DNA from: Saccharothrix deserti
Lineage (GTDB): Bacteria > Actinomycetota > Actinomycetes > Mycobacteriales > Pseudonocardiaceae
DNA length: 64,000 nucleotides
Assembly (NCBI RefSeq): GCF_009769385.1
Contig: NZ_VKAB01000032.1
Coordinates: 1 to 64,000 of the forward strand
Direction of reading: 5' to 3'
Below the pieces are notes generated by a model. The model did no database searches. It saw only the letters and a list, made by a program, of their open reading frames with translations, and had not been told where the DNA came from. Position 1 is the stretch's first letter. Each line of letters begins with the position of its first letter. The position numbers were made by a program, and so were the translations under genes. Below, in pieces: positions 15,303 through 23,849 of this stretch.

Positions 15303-16540
15303 CCTCGGGCGAGCCGGTCGAGCACCTGTTGCGCACCCTCGCGCCGCAGGTGCTCGGCATCCTCGTTCGTCGTCACGGCGACTTCGCCCGGTGCGAGGAC
15401 GCCGTGCAGGAGGCGCTGATCGACGCCGCCGGCACGTGGTCGCGGGCCGGCGTCCCGGAACACCCGCTGGGCTGGCTCACCACGGTCGCCGCGCGCCGCT
15501 ACGTCGACCAGGTGCGCTCCGACGCCGCGCGGGAACGCCGGGAGCAGGCGCTGTTCGACGCCGTGCCGCGCGACGAGTTGCTCGCCGCTCCGCCGGACGC
15601 CGAGCCGGTGCGTGACGACCTGCTGGAACTGCTGTTCCTGTGCTGCCACCCCGCCCTGACCGCGCCGTCGCAGATGGCGCTCACGCTGCGGGCGGTCGGC
15701 GGGCTGACCACCGCGGAGATCGCCGCGGCGTTCCTCGTGCCCGAGAAGACGATGGGCCAGCGGATCTCCCGCGCCAAGCAGCGGCTGAGGGAGGCGGGCG
15801 CCCGGTTCGCACTGTCGCCCGACCCCGAACGGGGGCCTGAGCTCCAGGTCGTGCTGCACGTGCTGTACCTGCTGTTCAACGAGGGCTACAGCGCCAGCGC
15901 CGGGCCCGACCTGCGTCGGCCCGACCTCACCGCGGAGGCGGTGCGGCTGACGCGCCGACTGCACCACCGGCTGCCCGACTCCGGTGAGACCGCCGGACTG
16001 CTCGCGTTGATGCTGCTGACCGAGGCGCGCAGCGCGGCCCGCACCGGACCCGGCGGCATCCTGATCCCGCTGGCCGAGCAGGACCGGTCCCGGTGGGACC
16101 GGGCGGCGATCGCCGAGGGCACCGACCTGGTGACCCGCAGCCTGGCGGTCCACCCCGTGGGCCCGTACCAGGTGCAGGCGGCGATCGCGGCCGTGCACAG
16201 CGAGGCGACCTCGGTCGAGGACACCGACTGGCCGCAGGTCCTGGCCCTGTACGACGTGCTGGAGCGCCTCGCGCCCAACTCGGTCACGGCGCTGAACCGA
16301 GCCGTCGCGCTCGGCGAGGTGCACGGCCCACAGGTCGCTCTGGACGTCGTCGCCGAACTGGAGCGGGGAGTGCTGGCCGGCAACCACCGACTGCTCGCCG
16401 TGCGCGCGCACCTGCTCGAACGGGCGGGTGACCTCGCCGCCGCGAGCGAGACGTTCCGCCAGGCCGCGCGCCTGGCGGGCAGCGTGCCCGAGCAGCGGTT
16501 CCTGCTGCTGCGGGCGGTCCGCTGCGCGTCCGCCGGGTGA
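15299..16540 (+). CDS. ECF42-group RNA polymerase sigma factor with C-terminal extension
   Basis: A 413-residue sigma factor. Region 2 covers about residues 15-85 (RHGDFARCEDAVQEALIDAA, then GWLTTVAARRYVDQ). Region 4 covers about 110-170 (LTLRAVGGLTTAEIAAAFLV, then QRISRAKQRL). A long C-terminal extension of about 200 residues holds FNEGYSAS, LLALMLLTEAR and IPLAEQDRSRWDRAAI, which is characteristic of ECF42. There is no anti-sigma gene; the extension is thought to regulate activity in this group. The TTG at 15299 overlaps the YCII stop and is preferred to the longer frame from 15266. Confidence 0.9.
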   Translation: MTSGEPVEHLLRTLAPQVLGILVRRHGDFARCEDAVQEALIDAAGTWSRAGVPEHPLGWLTTVAARRYVDQVRSDAARERREQALFDAVPRDELLAAPPDAEPVRDDLLELLFLCCHPALTAPSQMALTLRAVGGLTTAEIAAAFLVPEKTMGQRISRAKQRLREAGARFALSPDPERGPELQVVLHVLYLLFNEGYSASAGPDLRRPDLTAEAVRLTRRLHHRLPDSGETAGLLALMLLTEARSAARTGPGGILIPLAEQDRSRWDRAAIAEGTDLVTRSLAVHPVGPYQVQAAIAAVHSEATSVEDTDWPQVLALYDVLERLAPNSVTALNRAVALGEVHGPQVALDVVAELERGVLAGNHRLLAVRAHLLERAGDLAAASETFRQAARLAGSVPEQRFLLLRAVRCASAG

Positions 16541-16653
16541 GGCCGGGGACCCGCCGGAAAAGTCTTGTCGCGCCGACGTAGAAATCCGGTCGTCGGCTCC
16601 GATCCCCTCCCGAGCGAGCCCGCCGGGGCATCGCCGGGAGGAAGGAACGCAGC

Positions 16654-17340
16654 ATGACCAAGGTGACCGCGCAGATGTCGGTGTCCCTCGACGGCTTCTA
16701 CGCCGGACCGCGCCACGAGGGCGACGGCGACTGGCTGGAGTCCGCGGAGTCCGCGGCGTTCTTCCGCGTCACCCGCTGGGCGATCAACGCGATGGCGTGG
16801 CGGGAGCGGCAGGGCTTCGCCGGTGGGGAGCAGGACACGAACTCGGACATCATCCGCGAGACGTTCGAGGCCGCCGGGGCGTACGTGATGGGACGGCGCA
16901 TGGCCGACTGCGGTGAGGTGCCGTGGGGCGAGAAGCCGCCGTTCCGCGCGCCCGTGTTCGTCGTGACCCACCGCCCGCGCCCGACGCTGGAGCGCAAGGG
17001 CGGAACGAGCTTCACCTACGTCACGGACGGCATCGCGAGCGCGGTGGAGCAGGCGAAGGCCGCCGCCGGCGGCAAGAACGTCGCGGTCGCAGGCGGCGGC
17101 AGCCTGGTGCGGCAGGTGCTCGCGGCCGGTCTGCTCGACGAACTGGACCTGCACGTCGTGCCGGTCGTGCTCGGCACCGGGATGCGGCTGCTCGACGCCG
17201 ACCTCGGCCTCGACGCCAAGGAGGGCATCGAGCTCACGCCGACCAGGGTGGTGCACACCCCCGACGTCACGCACATCCGCTACAGCGTCGACGGCCGCGC
17301 CCCACTCGTGCTGGACGACCGCGGCCGTGGCACACGGTAA
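16654..17340 (+). CDS. RibD C-terminal/dihydrofolate reductase-like protein
   Basis: A 228-residue NADPH-dependent reductase-fold protein. It opens with TAQMSVSLDGFYAGP and has GAYVMGRRMAD, VFVVTHRPRP and the cofactor-binding VAVAGGGSLVRQVLAAGLLD, the usual pattern of the RibD_C family found near YCII/ECF genes. The physiological substrate is unknown. The ATG at 16654 follows a GGGAGGAAGG ribosome site. A TGTCGCG element 88 bp upstream is shared with the YCII promoter region, hinting at ECF42 control. Confidence 0.85.
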   Translation: MTKVTAQMSVSLDGFYAGPRHEGDGDWLESAESAAFFRVTRWAINAMAWRERQGFAGGEQDTNSDIIRETFEAAGAYVMGRRMADCGEVPWGEKPPFRAPVFVVTHRPRPTLERKGGTSFTYVTDGIASAVEQAKAAAGGKNVAVAGGGSLVRQVLAAGLLDELDLHVVPVVLGTGMRLLDADLGLDAKEGIELTPTRVVHTPDVTHIRYSVDGRAPLVLDDRGRGTR

Positions 17341-17508
17341 TCGGACCACCGGAATGGGTGATTGCCGGACCGTTTTCGCAGGGCAACGCCGTGTTGCTAC
17401 CCAATGTGGAGAATTCGCTCTCGGTGATTACGCCGTTGTGCCACCATTGCCCTGTTCGAGCGGTACGAGGGGTCCGCCGAACCTGACTCAGCGCAGTCGC
17501 CTGGGTCG

Positions 17509-17526
17509 CTTGTCTGGTTAGACAGA
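17509..17526. promoter_or_regulatory. Short inverted repeat before the His/Cys-rich peptide gene
   Basis: TGTCT-GGTT-AGACA is a small perfect inverted repeat 23 bp before the TTG start and just ahead of the GGAGG ribosome site. It could be an operator or a minor leader hairpin. The rest of the 208-bp gap from 17341 shows nothing else I can name. Confidence 0.3.
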
Positions 17527-17548
17527 TCCTCAGGGGAGGAAGATCGTT

Positions 17549-17767
17549 TTGTCTACGACCACAGAGACCGAGTACCTGGGTGAAGACGTCCCGAAGGACG
17601 CACCGACGGACGCCACCACGACGCCGGTCGTGCCGGAACCCGAGCAGGATGACCAGCACGAACACGTGCACACCCACGACGACGGCCACGTGCACACCTA
17701 CGTGGACGGCGAGCTGTCGCCGATGTGCATCGGCGGCGGCTGCATAACAAAGTTGCCGACGGCCTGA
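17549..17767 (+). CDS. His-rich 72-residue peptide with a C-x4-C tail
   Basis: An unrecognised small protein. An acidic, Thr/Pro-rich N-terminal half (about residues 1-36) leads into a histidine cluster (QHEHVHTHDDGHVHTY, six His) and a short C-terminal tail with two cysteines (MCIGGGC). There is no signal peptide or TM helix. The TTG start at 17549 is supported by GGGGAGG nine bases upstream, and a perfect hairpin terminator follows the stop, so it is transcribed on its own and probably strongly. The composition suits metal binding. A leader/core precursor is also possible, but no modification enzyme lies nearby. It stands just before the CHAT gene. Confidence 0.65.
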   Translation: MSTTTETEYLGEDVPKDAPTDATTTPVVPEPEQDDQHEHVHTHDDGHVHTYVDGELSPMCIGGGCITKLPTA

Positions 17768-17783
17768 CCTGTCAAACGTGATC

Positions 17784-17816
17784 GCGCCCGCCGATCAGAT
17801 CCTGATCGGCGGGCGC
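17784..17816 (+). terminator. Perfect 15-bp hairpin terminator after the small peptide gene
   Basis: The arms 17784-17798 and 17802-17816 are exact reverse complements with a 3-nt loop; there is no U-tract. It lies 16 bp after the peptide stop and 33 bp before the CHAT gene. It should separate the two transcripts, or limit read-through from the peptide gene into the CHAT gene. Confidence 0.75.
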
Positions 17817-17848
17817 TGTCCGGTTGCGTTCTGTGATGTCATAGACAG

Positions 17849-20464
17849 GTGCCAGTGACTGCTGCCCGCGACGAAGCCATTGTCATCCGTGAAGCGCGCG
17901 AACTGCACCGCCGCGGGGTAGACGCGTCGTGCGCCGGGCGGCATCGCGATGCGGTGCGGTTGCTGCGGCGCGCGCAGAGCCTGACGGACGCGGTCGATCC
18001 CGCTGATCCGGATACCCGGTCGGATTGGCTCGTGACGCGGATCCGGTTGTCGTCGTCGCTGATAGCACAGACGGCGGAGACCTCCGGCCCGGCGGCGGGA
18101 CTGGACGGGCTGGCCGAGGTGCGGCGGCTGGTCGAAGGCGTGGCAGATCCGCTCATGAAGGAGGAGCTGCGCGGAGGCGTCGAGCACAACCGCGGTCTGC
18201 TGCTGCTGAACGCGGGGTTGATCGAGGACGCCATCACCGTCTTCGACTCCGCGCTCGAGCACCACGAACGGCGGCTCGAGACCGGCGACCCGATACCGGC
18301 GCTGGTCGACCCGACCGTGAAGACGCTATTCAGCAGGGGGACGGCGCACACCCGACTCGGGTCGGTCGGCCAGGCGCGGCAAGACCTGACCAGAGCCGCC
18401 ACGCTGGCGACCGAGCACGGGTTGCTGGACCGGGCGGCCGACGCGAGCCGCGGGCTGGGCGTGCTGGACCTTCGGATCGGCGATGTCCCGGCAGCGCTGC
18501 GGCGCTACGAGAACAGCGAGCGCTCGTACCGCGAACAGGGCGTCGACGTGCCGGTTGAGCTCGGCACGGACCGGGCGCACGCGCTGATGGCCGCAGGGCT
18601 GGCGGACGAGGCCGGCAACCAGCTCGACAGCGTGCTCGCCGTGCTGCGCGCCGAGCACGGCACCGCCCGGTACCTGGGCAACGTGGAGCTGTACCGGGCC
18701 GTGGCCGCGTACATGACCGACGACCTCGACCTGGCCCGCAGCATGGCTTCCTCGGCTCGGCAACGGCTGCGCCGCTGGGGCTGCGAGACCTGCGTCGCCA
18801 ATGCGACGCTCATCGGCCTGCGCGTCGATACCTTGGTGGCGTTGCGGTCCGGCAGGGTCCCCCGGTCGCTGCCCAAGCGGGCGTTGGACTTCGCCGACGC
18901 GTTGCCCGTGCCCCGGCTGGCCGAACAGGCAGCGCTCGCGCGGATGCTGGCGGTGCGGCTGGAGATCCGACGTGGCGACATCGAGGCGGCCGAGAGCATC
19001 CTCGACCTGGTTCCCCGGCCGGGGAAGCTCGCGCCGATCGACTACCGGATGCTGCGCCGCCTCTGCCGGGCCGAACTCGCCGTCGCCCGAGGCGAACGCG
19101 CGACCGCGCTCGCCGAGATCAGGGCCGGTCTGACGGACCTCGACCACGTGCGTGACCGGATGGCCGGCCTGGACCTGCTGTCCGGGACCGCGCTGCACGG
19201 CCGGGAGCTGACCGAACTGGCCGTCCAGCTGGTCCTGGACGGCGGCAACGCCCGCCGGCTGTTCTCCTGGTTGGAGCGGACCAGGGCGCAGACGTACCGC
19301 TACGAGCCGCTGACCGGCGTCGACAACCCGGAGCTGGCCGAACGGATCGCGGAGGTCCGCAGCCTCACGCAGTCGATCCACCAGGCCGAGCACGAAGGTC
19401 ACCCGACCGCCGCCCTGCACACCCGCCGTGCCGAACGCCTCCGCGAGGCGAACCGGCTCGGCTGGCACACCGGCCGGTGGGGCAGGCCGCGCCCGGTCGC
19501 CGGGTTGACCGATGTGATGGCGCAGCTGGGCGACCGCGCGCTGGTCAGCTTCGCGTCGTCCGAGGATTCCCTGGTCGCGGTGGTCGTGGTGGGCTCCGAC
19601 GTGCGACTGGCCCGGCTCGGGTCGGCCGAGCAGGCCGCTGAGCACGCCCGGATGCTGAACGCGGACCTCAACGCCCTGGCTCCGGACCACCTGCCGGACC
19701 CGTTGGTGCAGGTGATGTCGGCGTCGGCCCGCAAACAGGCTGATCGGATCGACGCGCAACTGATCCAGCCGCTGGCGAAGCTGATCGGCGACCGGGAGCT
19801 GGTGATCGTGCCGACCGGCGCCCTGTACGCGATCCCGTGGGGCGTGTTGCCGACGCTGCACGGGCGGCCCACGGTCGTGGCGCCGTCGGCCACCGCGTGG
19901 CTGGCCGCGGATCGCGCCGAGCGCGGGTCGGCGGGGCGGACCGTGCTGGTCCGCGGCCCCGGACTGCCCGCCGCCGTCGGTGAGATCGACAAGCTGGGCG
20001 CGCACTACGGCACCGCGGCGCTGATGTCCGACGGGCAGGCCACGGTGTCGACCGTGCTGGAGGCACTGGACGGCGCGGAGATCGCGCACTTGGCCGCGCA
20101 CGGCGTGCACGAGCCGGAGAACGCCCTGTTCTCCCGGCTCGAACTCAGCGACGGCCCGCTCTACGCGCACGAAATGGCGGGTCTCGCCCACCCGCCCCGG
20201 CAGGTCGTGCTGGCCGCCTGCGAACTCGCCCTCAACCGGATCCGCCCGGGTGACGAGCCGCTGGGCTTCGCCAGTGCCCTGCTCGCCAGCGGCTCGCAGA
20301 TGGTGGTCGCCCCGCTGAGCCGGGTGGGCGACCAGGCGTGCGCCGCCGCGATGGACGACTACCACCGCAGCCTGGCCGCCGGAGCCCGACCGGCCGTGGC
20401 ACTGGCGGACGCCATCGCCGTCGACCCGATGAGGCGCCCGTTCGTCTGCCTCGGCAGCGGGTAG
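17849..20464 (+). CDS. TPR-CHAT domain protein (putative caspase-like protease)
   Basis: An 871-residue protein. About 520 N-terminal residues form tetratricopeptide-like helical repeats (for example LLLLNAGLIEDAITVFDSAL). The C-terminal third is a CHAT domain of the caspase/separase clan. The catalytic dyad is visible: His751 in IAHLAAHGVHE and Cys791 in VVLAACELA. The usual LLASGSQMVVAPL follows, and an upstream IVPTGALYAIPWGVLP segment is typical. CHAT proteases cut protein targets in response to a sensed signal and several act in cell suicide or immunity. GTG start at 17849. It is convergent with a STAND NTPase gene 31 bp away. Confidence 0.87.
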   Translation: MPVTAARDEAIVIREARELHRRGVDASCAGRHRDAVRLLRRAQSLTDAVDPADPDTRSDWLVTRIRLSSSLIAQTAETSGPAAGLDGLAEVRRLVEGVADPLMKEELRGGVEHNRGLLLLNAGLIEDAITVFDSALEHHERRLETGDPIPALVDPTVKTLFSRGTAHTRLGSVGQARQDLTRAATLATEHGLLDRAADASRGLGVLDLRIGDVPAALRRYENSERSYREQGVDVPVELGTDRAHALMAAGLADEAGNQLDSVLAVLRAEHGTARYLGNVELYRAVAAYMTDDLDLARSMASSARQRLRRWGCETCVANATLIGLRVDTLVALRSGRVPRSLPKRALDFADALPVPRLAEQAALARMLAVRLEIRRGDIEAAESILDLVPRPGKLAPIDYRMLRRLCRAELAVARGERATALAEIRAGLTDLDHVRDRMAGLDLLSGTALHGRELTELAVQLVLDGGNARRLFSWLERTRAQTYRYEPLTGVDNPELAERIAEVRSLTQSIHQAEHEGHPTAALHTRRAERLREANRLGWHTGRWGRPRPVAGLTDVMAQLGDRALVSFASSEDSLVAVVVVGSDVRLARLGSAEQAAEHARMLNADLNALAPDHLPDPLVQVMSASARKQADRIDAQLIQPLAKLIGDRELVIVPTGALYAIPWGVLPTLHGRPTVVAPSATAWLAADRAERGSAGRTVLVRGPGLPAAVGEIDKLGAHYGTAALMSDGQATVSTVLEALDGAEIAHLAAHGVHEPENALFSRLELSDGPLYAHEMAGLAHPPRQVVLAACELALNRIRPGDEPLGFASALLASGSQMVVAPLSRVGDQACAAAMDDYHRSLAAGARPAVALADAIAVDPMRRPFVCLGSG

Positions 20465-20495
20465 GGGTGAGCGGCTGGTCGGCCACTCCCGGGAG

Positions 20496-22316
20496 CTAGT
20501 AGATCCGCGCCGAGGTGTAGATCAGGTTGAAGCCGCTGTTGACCAGCGTCCCCCCGGAGTCGAAGCAGACGATCCAGATCGAGGTGTCGTTCGCGAAGCT
20601 GTAGTCGTTGAGCTGCATGATGCTGCAGTGGTTGCCGTAGCCCCGAGCGGCCACGTGCATGGTGCTGGGGATGTAGCCGTTGGCGAAGTGCGCCTTGTAC
20701 TTGCCGGTCGACATCCGCTCGAGCGTCACCGGGCCGTTGCCCGACGCCCACTGCGTGGTGATCACGGGCGCGCCCGCCTCGGCGATCCTGCCCAGAACCG
20801 TGTCCACAGCGGACAGGGGCTGCCGACCGGCGACGTGCTGGACCTCCGCGTGCAGCTCGCGCACCCGGGTCGCCAGGTGCTCGTCGTGGTCGTCGCGGGC
20901 CAGGCTCACGGCGGCGATCAGCAGTTCGGCGGCCTCCTCGGTGTTGCCGTCGTTGAGCCTGCGCACGGCCAGGCAGTAGCGGAAGTAGACCTCGTCGCGC
21001 ACGGACTCCGCACCGACCGCGGCACGCAACCCGAGGCCGAGCACGACCGCCCACGCGCCCCAGTGCCGCGACCACATGAGCCCCGCGGAAGCCACGCGGG
21101 CCAACGACAACGCGGTGTCGTGCATCCCCGCGTCCAGGGTCCGCTTCAGCGCTCTCTCGATGACGCGGATCTCCCAGGCGATGGCATCCGGGAGCGCCCC
21201 CGTCACCCACTCCGCAATGCGGTCGACCAACCCGGGGAGCTCGGATTCCGGAACCGGCGGCACGAACCCCGCCACGAGATCGGTGACGCGATACCGGTCG
21301 TTCTCGCGTTGCGCCAAGCCCTTCCGCGCCAACTTGCCCGCACCACGGGCCTCGGGCACACCGCACACCGTGGAGAGCAGTTCCCCGCCCCACTCCACGT
21401 CACCGAACGCGACGAGCGCGCGCAGGGCGTCGCGCGCCCGATCGGTGAGCGAGGTCAGCACGACGGGGATGACCACCGCGAGCGCCTCGGAGCCCGACAG
21501 GCCCTCCGGCACCTTGCCCTGGCTGCGGGCGGAGTCCCGCAACACGGCGCGCTCCAGGACGTCCTGGGGGTTGCCGTCGCACTCGTCCCAGTCGCTTTCG
21601 ACCGTCTCGCGGTCGAGGGGTTCGCCCAGTTCGTCGTCCACCATCGCGATCGCGTCGTCGAGGCGCAGCCCGCCCAACGACCGCTGCTTGGCCACCACCC
21701 ACAGGTCGTCGCGCCGGGACGACAGGACGAACACGCTGCGGGGCATGGCCGAGATGACCACGCGTGCCTCGTCGGGAGGCAGGTCCACGCCGTCGAGCAC
21801 GACGAGCGCGCGCACCTCGCCGAGCATTCGCCTGGCGAGGCTGTCCGGCACCACGGTGTCGGGGTCGAGTTCGTAGCAGGTGTGCACGAGCTCCTGGACG
21901 ATGTCCTCGGCGCACAGCGGAACCCGGTCGAGCCAGACCAGACGGGCGTCGTCGGCGACCACGCGCGCGGACAGCGTCCCGGTGTTCGCCGCGTGCTGGA
22001 GCAACAGGGTCTTGCCGATGCCACGTGGGCCGGCCAGCACGACGTGCCTGCCCGCGGCCACGTTGTCGCGCAGGAACGACAGGTCGTCCTCGCGGCCTCG
22101 GATCGGCGCGCGCAGGGTGTGTTCGAGGTTCAGCGGCAGATCCCGTCGCACGAACTCGCTCCGTGCGAGGACTCTCCGCTGCACCTCGCGTCGCTGATCG
22201 ACCGCGTCGTAGATGTGCAGGTCCCGGCCGGCCTGGAAGATCCGCGCGGCCCCGGATGCCACGGCCTTCTGGCCAAACGCCTCCTGCCCGGTTCCGGGCC
22301 GTCGCCAAATACCCAC
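20496..22316 (-). CDS. STAND-type NTPase with C-terminal secreted-type beta domain
   Basis: A 606-residue protein. The N terminus has the short AARIFQAGRDLHIYDA motif common before actinobacterial STAND NTPases. The P-loop NTPase shows Walker A GPRGIGKT (96-103), Walker B-like ALVVLDGVD and a sensor-like VFVLSSRRDDLW. A winged-helix/helical region (about 280-480) follows with repeats such as NTEEAAELLIAAVSLARDDH. The last 85 residues (TGKYKAHFANGY, HVAARGYGNHCSIMQL, SIWIVCFDSGG) resemble beta-sandwich repeats usually found in exported actinobacterial proteins. This could be the sensor or effector. GTG start at 22316, with no clear ribosome site. Its partner may be the CHAT protein. Confidence 0.75.
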   Translation of the reverse strand: MGIWRRPGTGQEAFGQKAVASGAARIFQAGRDLHIYDAVDQRREVQRRVLARSEFVRRDLPLNLEHTLRAPIRGREDDLSFLRDNVAAGRHVVLAGPRGIGKTLLLQHAANTGTLSARVVADDARLVWLDRVPLCAEDIVQELVHTCYELDPDTVVPDSLARRMLGEVRALVVLDGVDLPPDEARVVISAMPRSVFVLSSRRDDLWVVAKQRSLGGLRLDDAIAMVDDELGEPLDRETVESDWDECDGNPQDVLERAVLRDSARSQGKVPEGLSGSEALAVVIPVVLTSLTDRARDALRALVAFGDVEWGGELLSTVCGVPEARGAGKLARKGLAQRENDRYRVTDLVAGFVPPVPESELPGLVDRIAEWVTGALPDAIAWEIRVIERALKRTLDAGMHDTALSLARVASAGLMWSRHWGAWAVVLGLGLRAAVGAESVRDEVYFRYCLAVRRLNDGNTEEAAELLIAAVSLARDDHDEHLATRVRELHAEVQHVAGRQPLSAVDTVLGRIAEAGAPVITTQWASGNGPVTLERMSTGKYKAHFANGYIPSTMHVAARGYGNHCSIMQLNDYSFANDTSIWIVCFDSGGTLVNSGFNLIYTSARIY

Positions 22317-22421
22317 CGCTCGTCATCGTCCCGCGACTGTCCACTCTTGAGTCCGCAACGGTGCGGACAAACGAGGTTGTCCCGGATCCGGTGGCCGGTC
22401 GGGCCCGGTCCGGGTGGTCGG

Positions 22422-23210
22422 TCACCCGCCGATGTGCGGTGCGCGTGCGGCGGAGGAGCCGTCCCGGATCAGCTCGCCGGTGAGGTTGCCGTTGGCCGCC
22501 GAGCCGAGGAAGACGGCGATCCTCGCCACGTCGTCGGAGTCCGAGAGCCTGCGGGTGGGTGTGGCCGAGGCGAGGGCGGTGACGACGGACTCCGGGATGT
22601 CCGGCCGGTTGTCGGTCAGGGTGAAGCCGGGTGCCACCACGTTGACCAGGATCCCGTCCCGTCCCCCCTCCCAGGCGAGGCTGCGGGCGAGCCCGTACAG
22701 GCCGGACTTGGCCGTCCCGTAGGGACCGGGGCCGGGCAGGCCTTCCTCCGCGACACCCGAGGAGATCAGCACGATGCGCCCCCAGCCCTTGGCGCGCATG
22801 CCCGGCAGGACCGCGCGGACCGATGCGGCGGCTCCCACCAGGTTGGCGTTGATCATCGCCTGCCACTCCTCCAGCGGCACGTCCTCGAAGCGCACGCCGG
22901 GATCCGGTGGCGCGTCACCACCCCAGCGGACGGCGTTGGCGACGAGGACGTCGATCCCGCCCCACTGCTCGACCACGGTCGCGGCGGCGCCACCGATACC
23001 GGGCAGGTCTTCGAGGTCGAGCCGGACGACGAGCGCCTGCCCACCCGCCGCCTCGACCTCCGCGGCCACCTTCTCGGCCTTCTCGCGGTTGTTCCGGTAG
23101 GTGATCGCCACCCGGGCGCCCTCGCGCCCGTAGGCACGAGCCGTCGCGGCTCCGATCCCGGTCGTCGCGCCGGTGACCAGCACGACGCGCCCCTTCAGCC
23201 CGGTGTCCAT
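22422..23210 (-). CDS. SDR-family oxidoreductase
   Basis: A 262-residue short-chain dehydrogenase. It has the cofactor motif TGATTGIG at the N terminus, a structural Asn in MINANLVG, the catalytic Ser in RIVLISSG and the YGTAK catalytic Tyr/Lys pair. An Arg after the second beta strand (ITYRNN) suggests NADPH preference. The FabG-like layout does not reveal the substrate. The ATG at 23210 follows GGAGG. It is divergent from a MarR regulator and the intervening twin operators suggest direct control. Confidence 0.9.
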   Translation of the reverse strand: MDTGLKGRVVLVTGATTGIGAATARAYGREGARVAITYRNNREKAEKVAAEVEAAGGQALVVRLDLEDLPGIGGAAATVVEQWGGIDVLVANAVRWGGDAPPDPGVRFEDVPLEEWQAMINANLVGAAASVRAVLPGMRAKGWGRIVLISSGVAEEGLPGPGPYGTAKSGLYGLARSLAWEGGRDGILVNVVAPGFTLTDNRPDIPESVVTALASATPTRRLSDSDDVARIAVFLGSAANGNLTGELIRDGSSAARAPHIGG

Positions 23211-23225
23211 CGAACTACCTCCATG

Positions 23226-23302
23226 TTCAGATAATCTTGAATCACTACTAACTTAGAACAAGATGATCTGAAGTCAAGAAGATATTTCGACCTTGCTATC
23301 CT
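23226..23302. promoter_or_regulatory. Divergent promoters with twin MarR-type operators
   Basis: TTCAGATAATCTTG (23226-23239) and CAAGATGATCTGAA (23259-23272) are near-perfect mirror copies (13 of 14), each itself centred on a palindromic AGATnATCT core, with starts 33 bp apart (three turns). The SDR promoter on the minus strand reads TTGACT (23277-23272), 16 bp, TAAGTT (23255-23250), so one operator fills its spacer. On the plus strand TATCCT (23297-23302) lies 7 nt before the MarR ATG, a leaderless arrangement. Repression of both genes by the MarR protein is the natural reading. Confidence 0.75.
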
Positions 23303-23309
23303 GACGACC

Positions 23310-23822
23310 ATGACCGCCTCTCGCGCCCCCGAGAGCTCACCCGGCAGCCGGCTGCACGAGGACCTGCACTGGGTGTTCGCCCGCCTGAAGCAGGGACTGG
23401 CCACCGCGGAGGCCGCGGTGGTGGAGGCGCACGGCATGAGCCACTGGGGCTACACCGTGCTGATGGCGATCGTCGACTCCCCCGCCCGCAACCAGCTCGC
23501 CCTCGCCCAGGCCGTGTCGGTCGACAAGAGCAAGCTGGTCCTCATCCTCGACGAACTGGAGAACAGCGGCCTGGTCGTCCGCCGACCCGACCCCGCGGAC
23601 CGCAGAGCCCGCATCATCGAGGTCACCCCGCAGGGACGCCGCGCTCTCCAAGCCGCCCGCGAGGACATCGCGGCAATCGAGGACAACCTGCTCGCCGACC
23701 TCGACGGTCCGTCACGGACGGCGTTCAGGACCGCGCTGCAGCACCTCGTCGGCACGGCCGTCCTGCGAATCGAGGACGGACGCCCACCCGAAACCGCGTG
23801 CCCACCACCAGACAGTCCGTGA
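23310..23822 (+). CDS. MarR-family transcriptional regulator
   Basis: A 170-residue winged-helix repressor. The core is LALAQAVSVDKSKLVLILDE (recognition helix), LENSGLVVRRPDPADRRARI (wing with the conserved D-R-R) and a C-terminal dimerisation helix. The ATG at 23310 is 7 nt after a TATCCT -10 box, so it is probably leaderless. It is divergent from the SDR gene and most likely binds the two palindromic sites between them; the inducer is unknown. Confidence 0.9.
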   Translation: MTASRAPESSPGSRLHEDLHWVFARLKQGLATAEAAVVEAHGMSHWGYTVLMAIVDSPARNQLALAQAVSVDKSKLVLILDELENSGLVVRRPDPADRRARIIEVTPQGRRALQAAREDIAAIEDNLLADLDGPSRTAFRTALQHLVGTAVLRIEDGRPPETACPPPDSP

Positions 23823-23849
23823 GCGGGGCCACGATCTCGACGGTCGTGC

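Noticed and set aside
18326..20365. 679-codon open frame antisense to the CHAT gene
   Set aside because: No domain pattern; the plus strand has TPR and CHAT motifs with catalytic residues.
17549..20464. RiPP biosynthetic cluster built on the His/Cys peptide
   Set aside because: No radical SAM, lanthipeptide synthetase, YcaO or transporter gene is adjacent, so a precursor role is only a possibility.
20628..23234. 868-codon open frame on the plus strand opposite the STAND and SDR genes
   Set aside because: Shadow frame; the minus strand has Walker motifs and SDR motifs.
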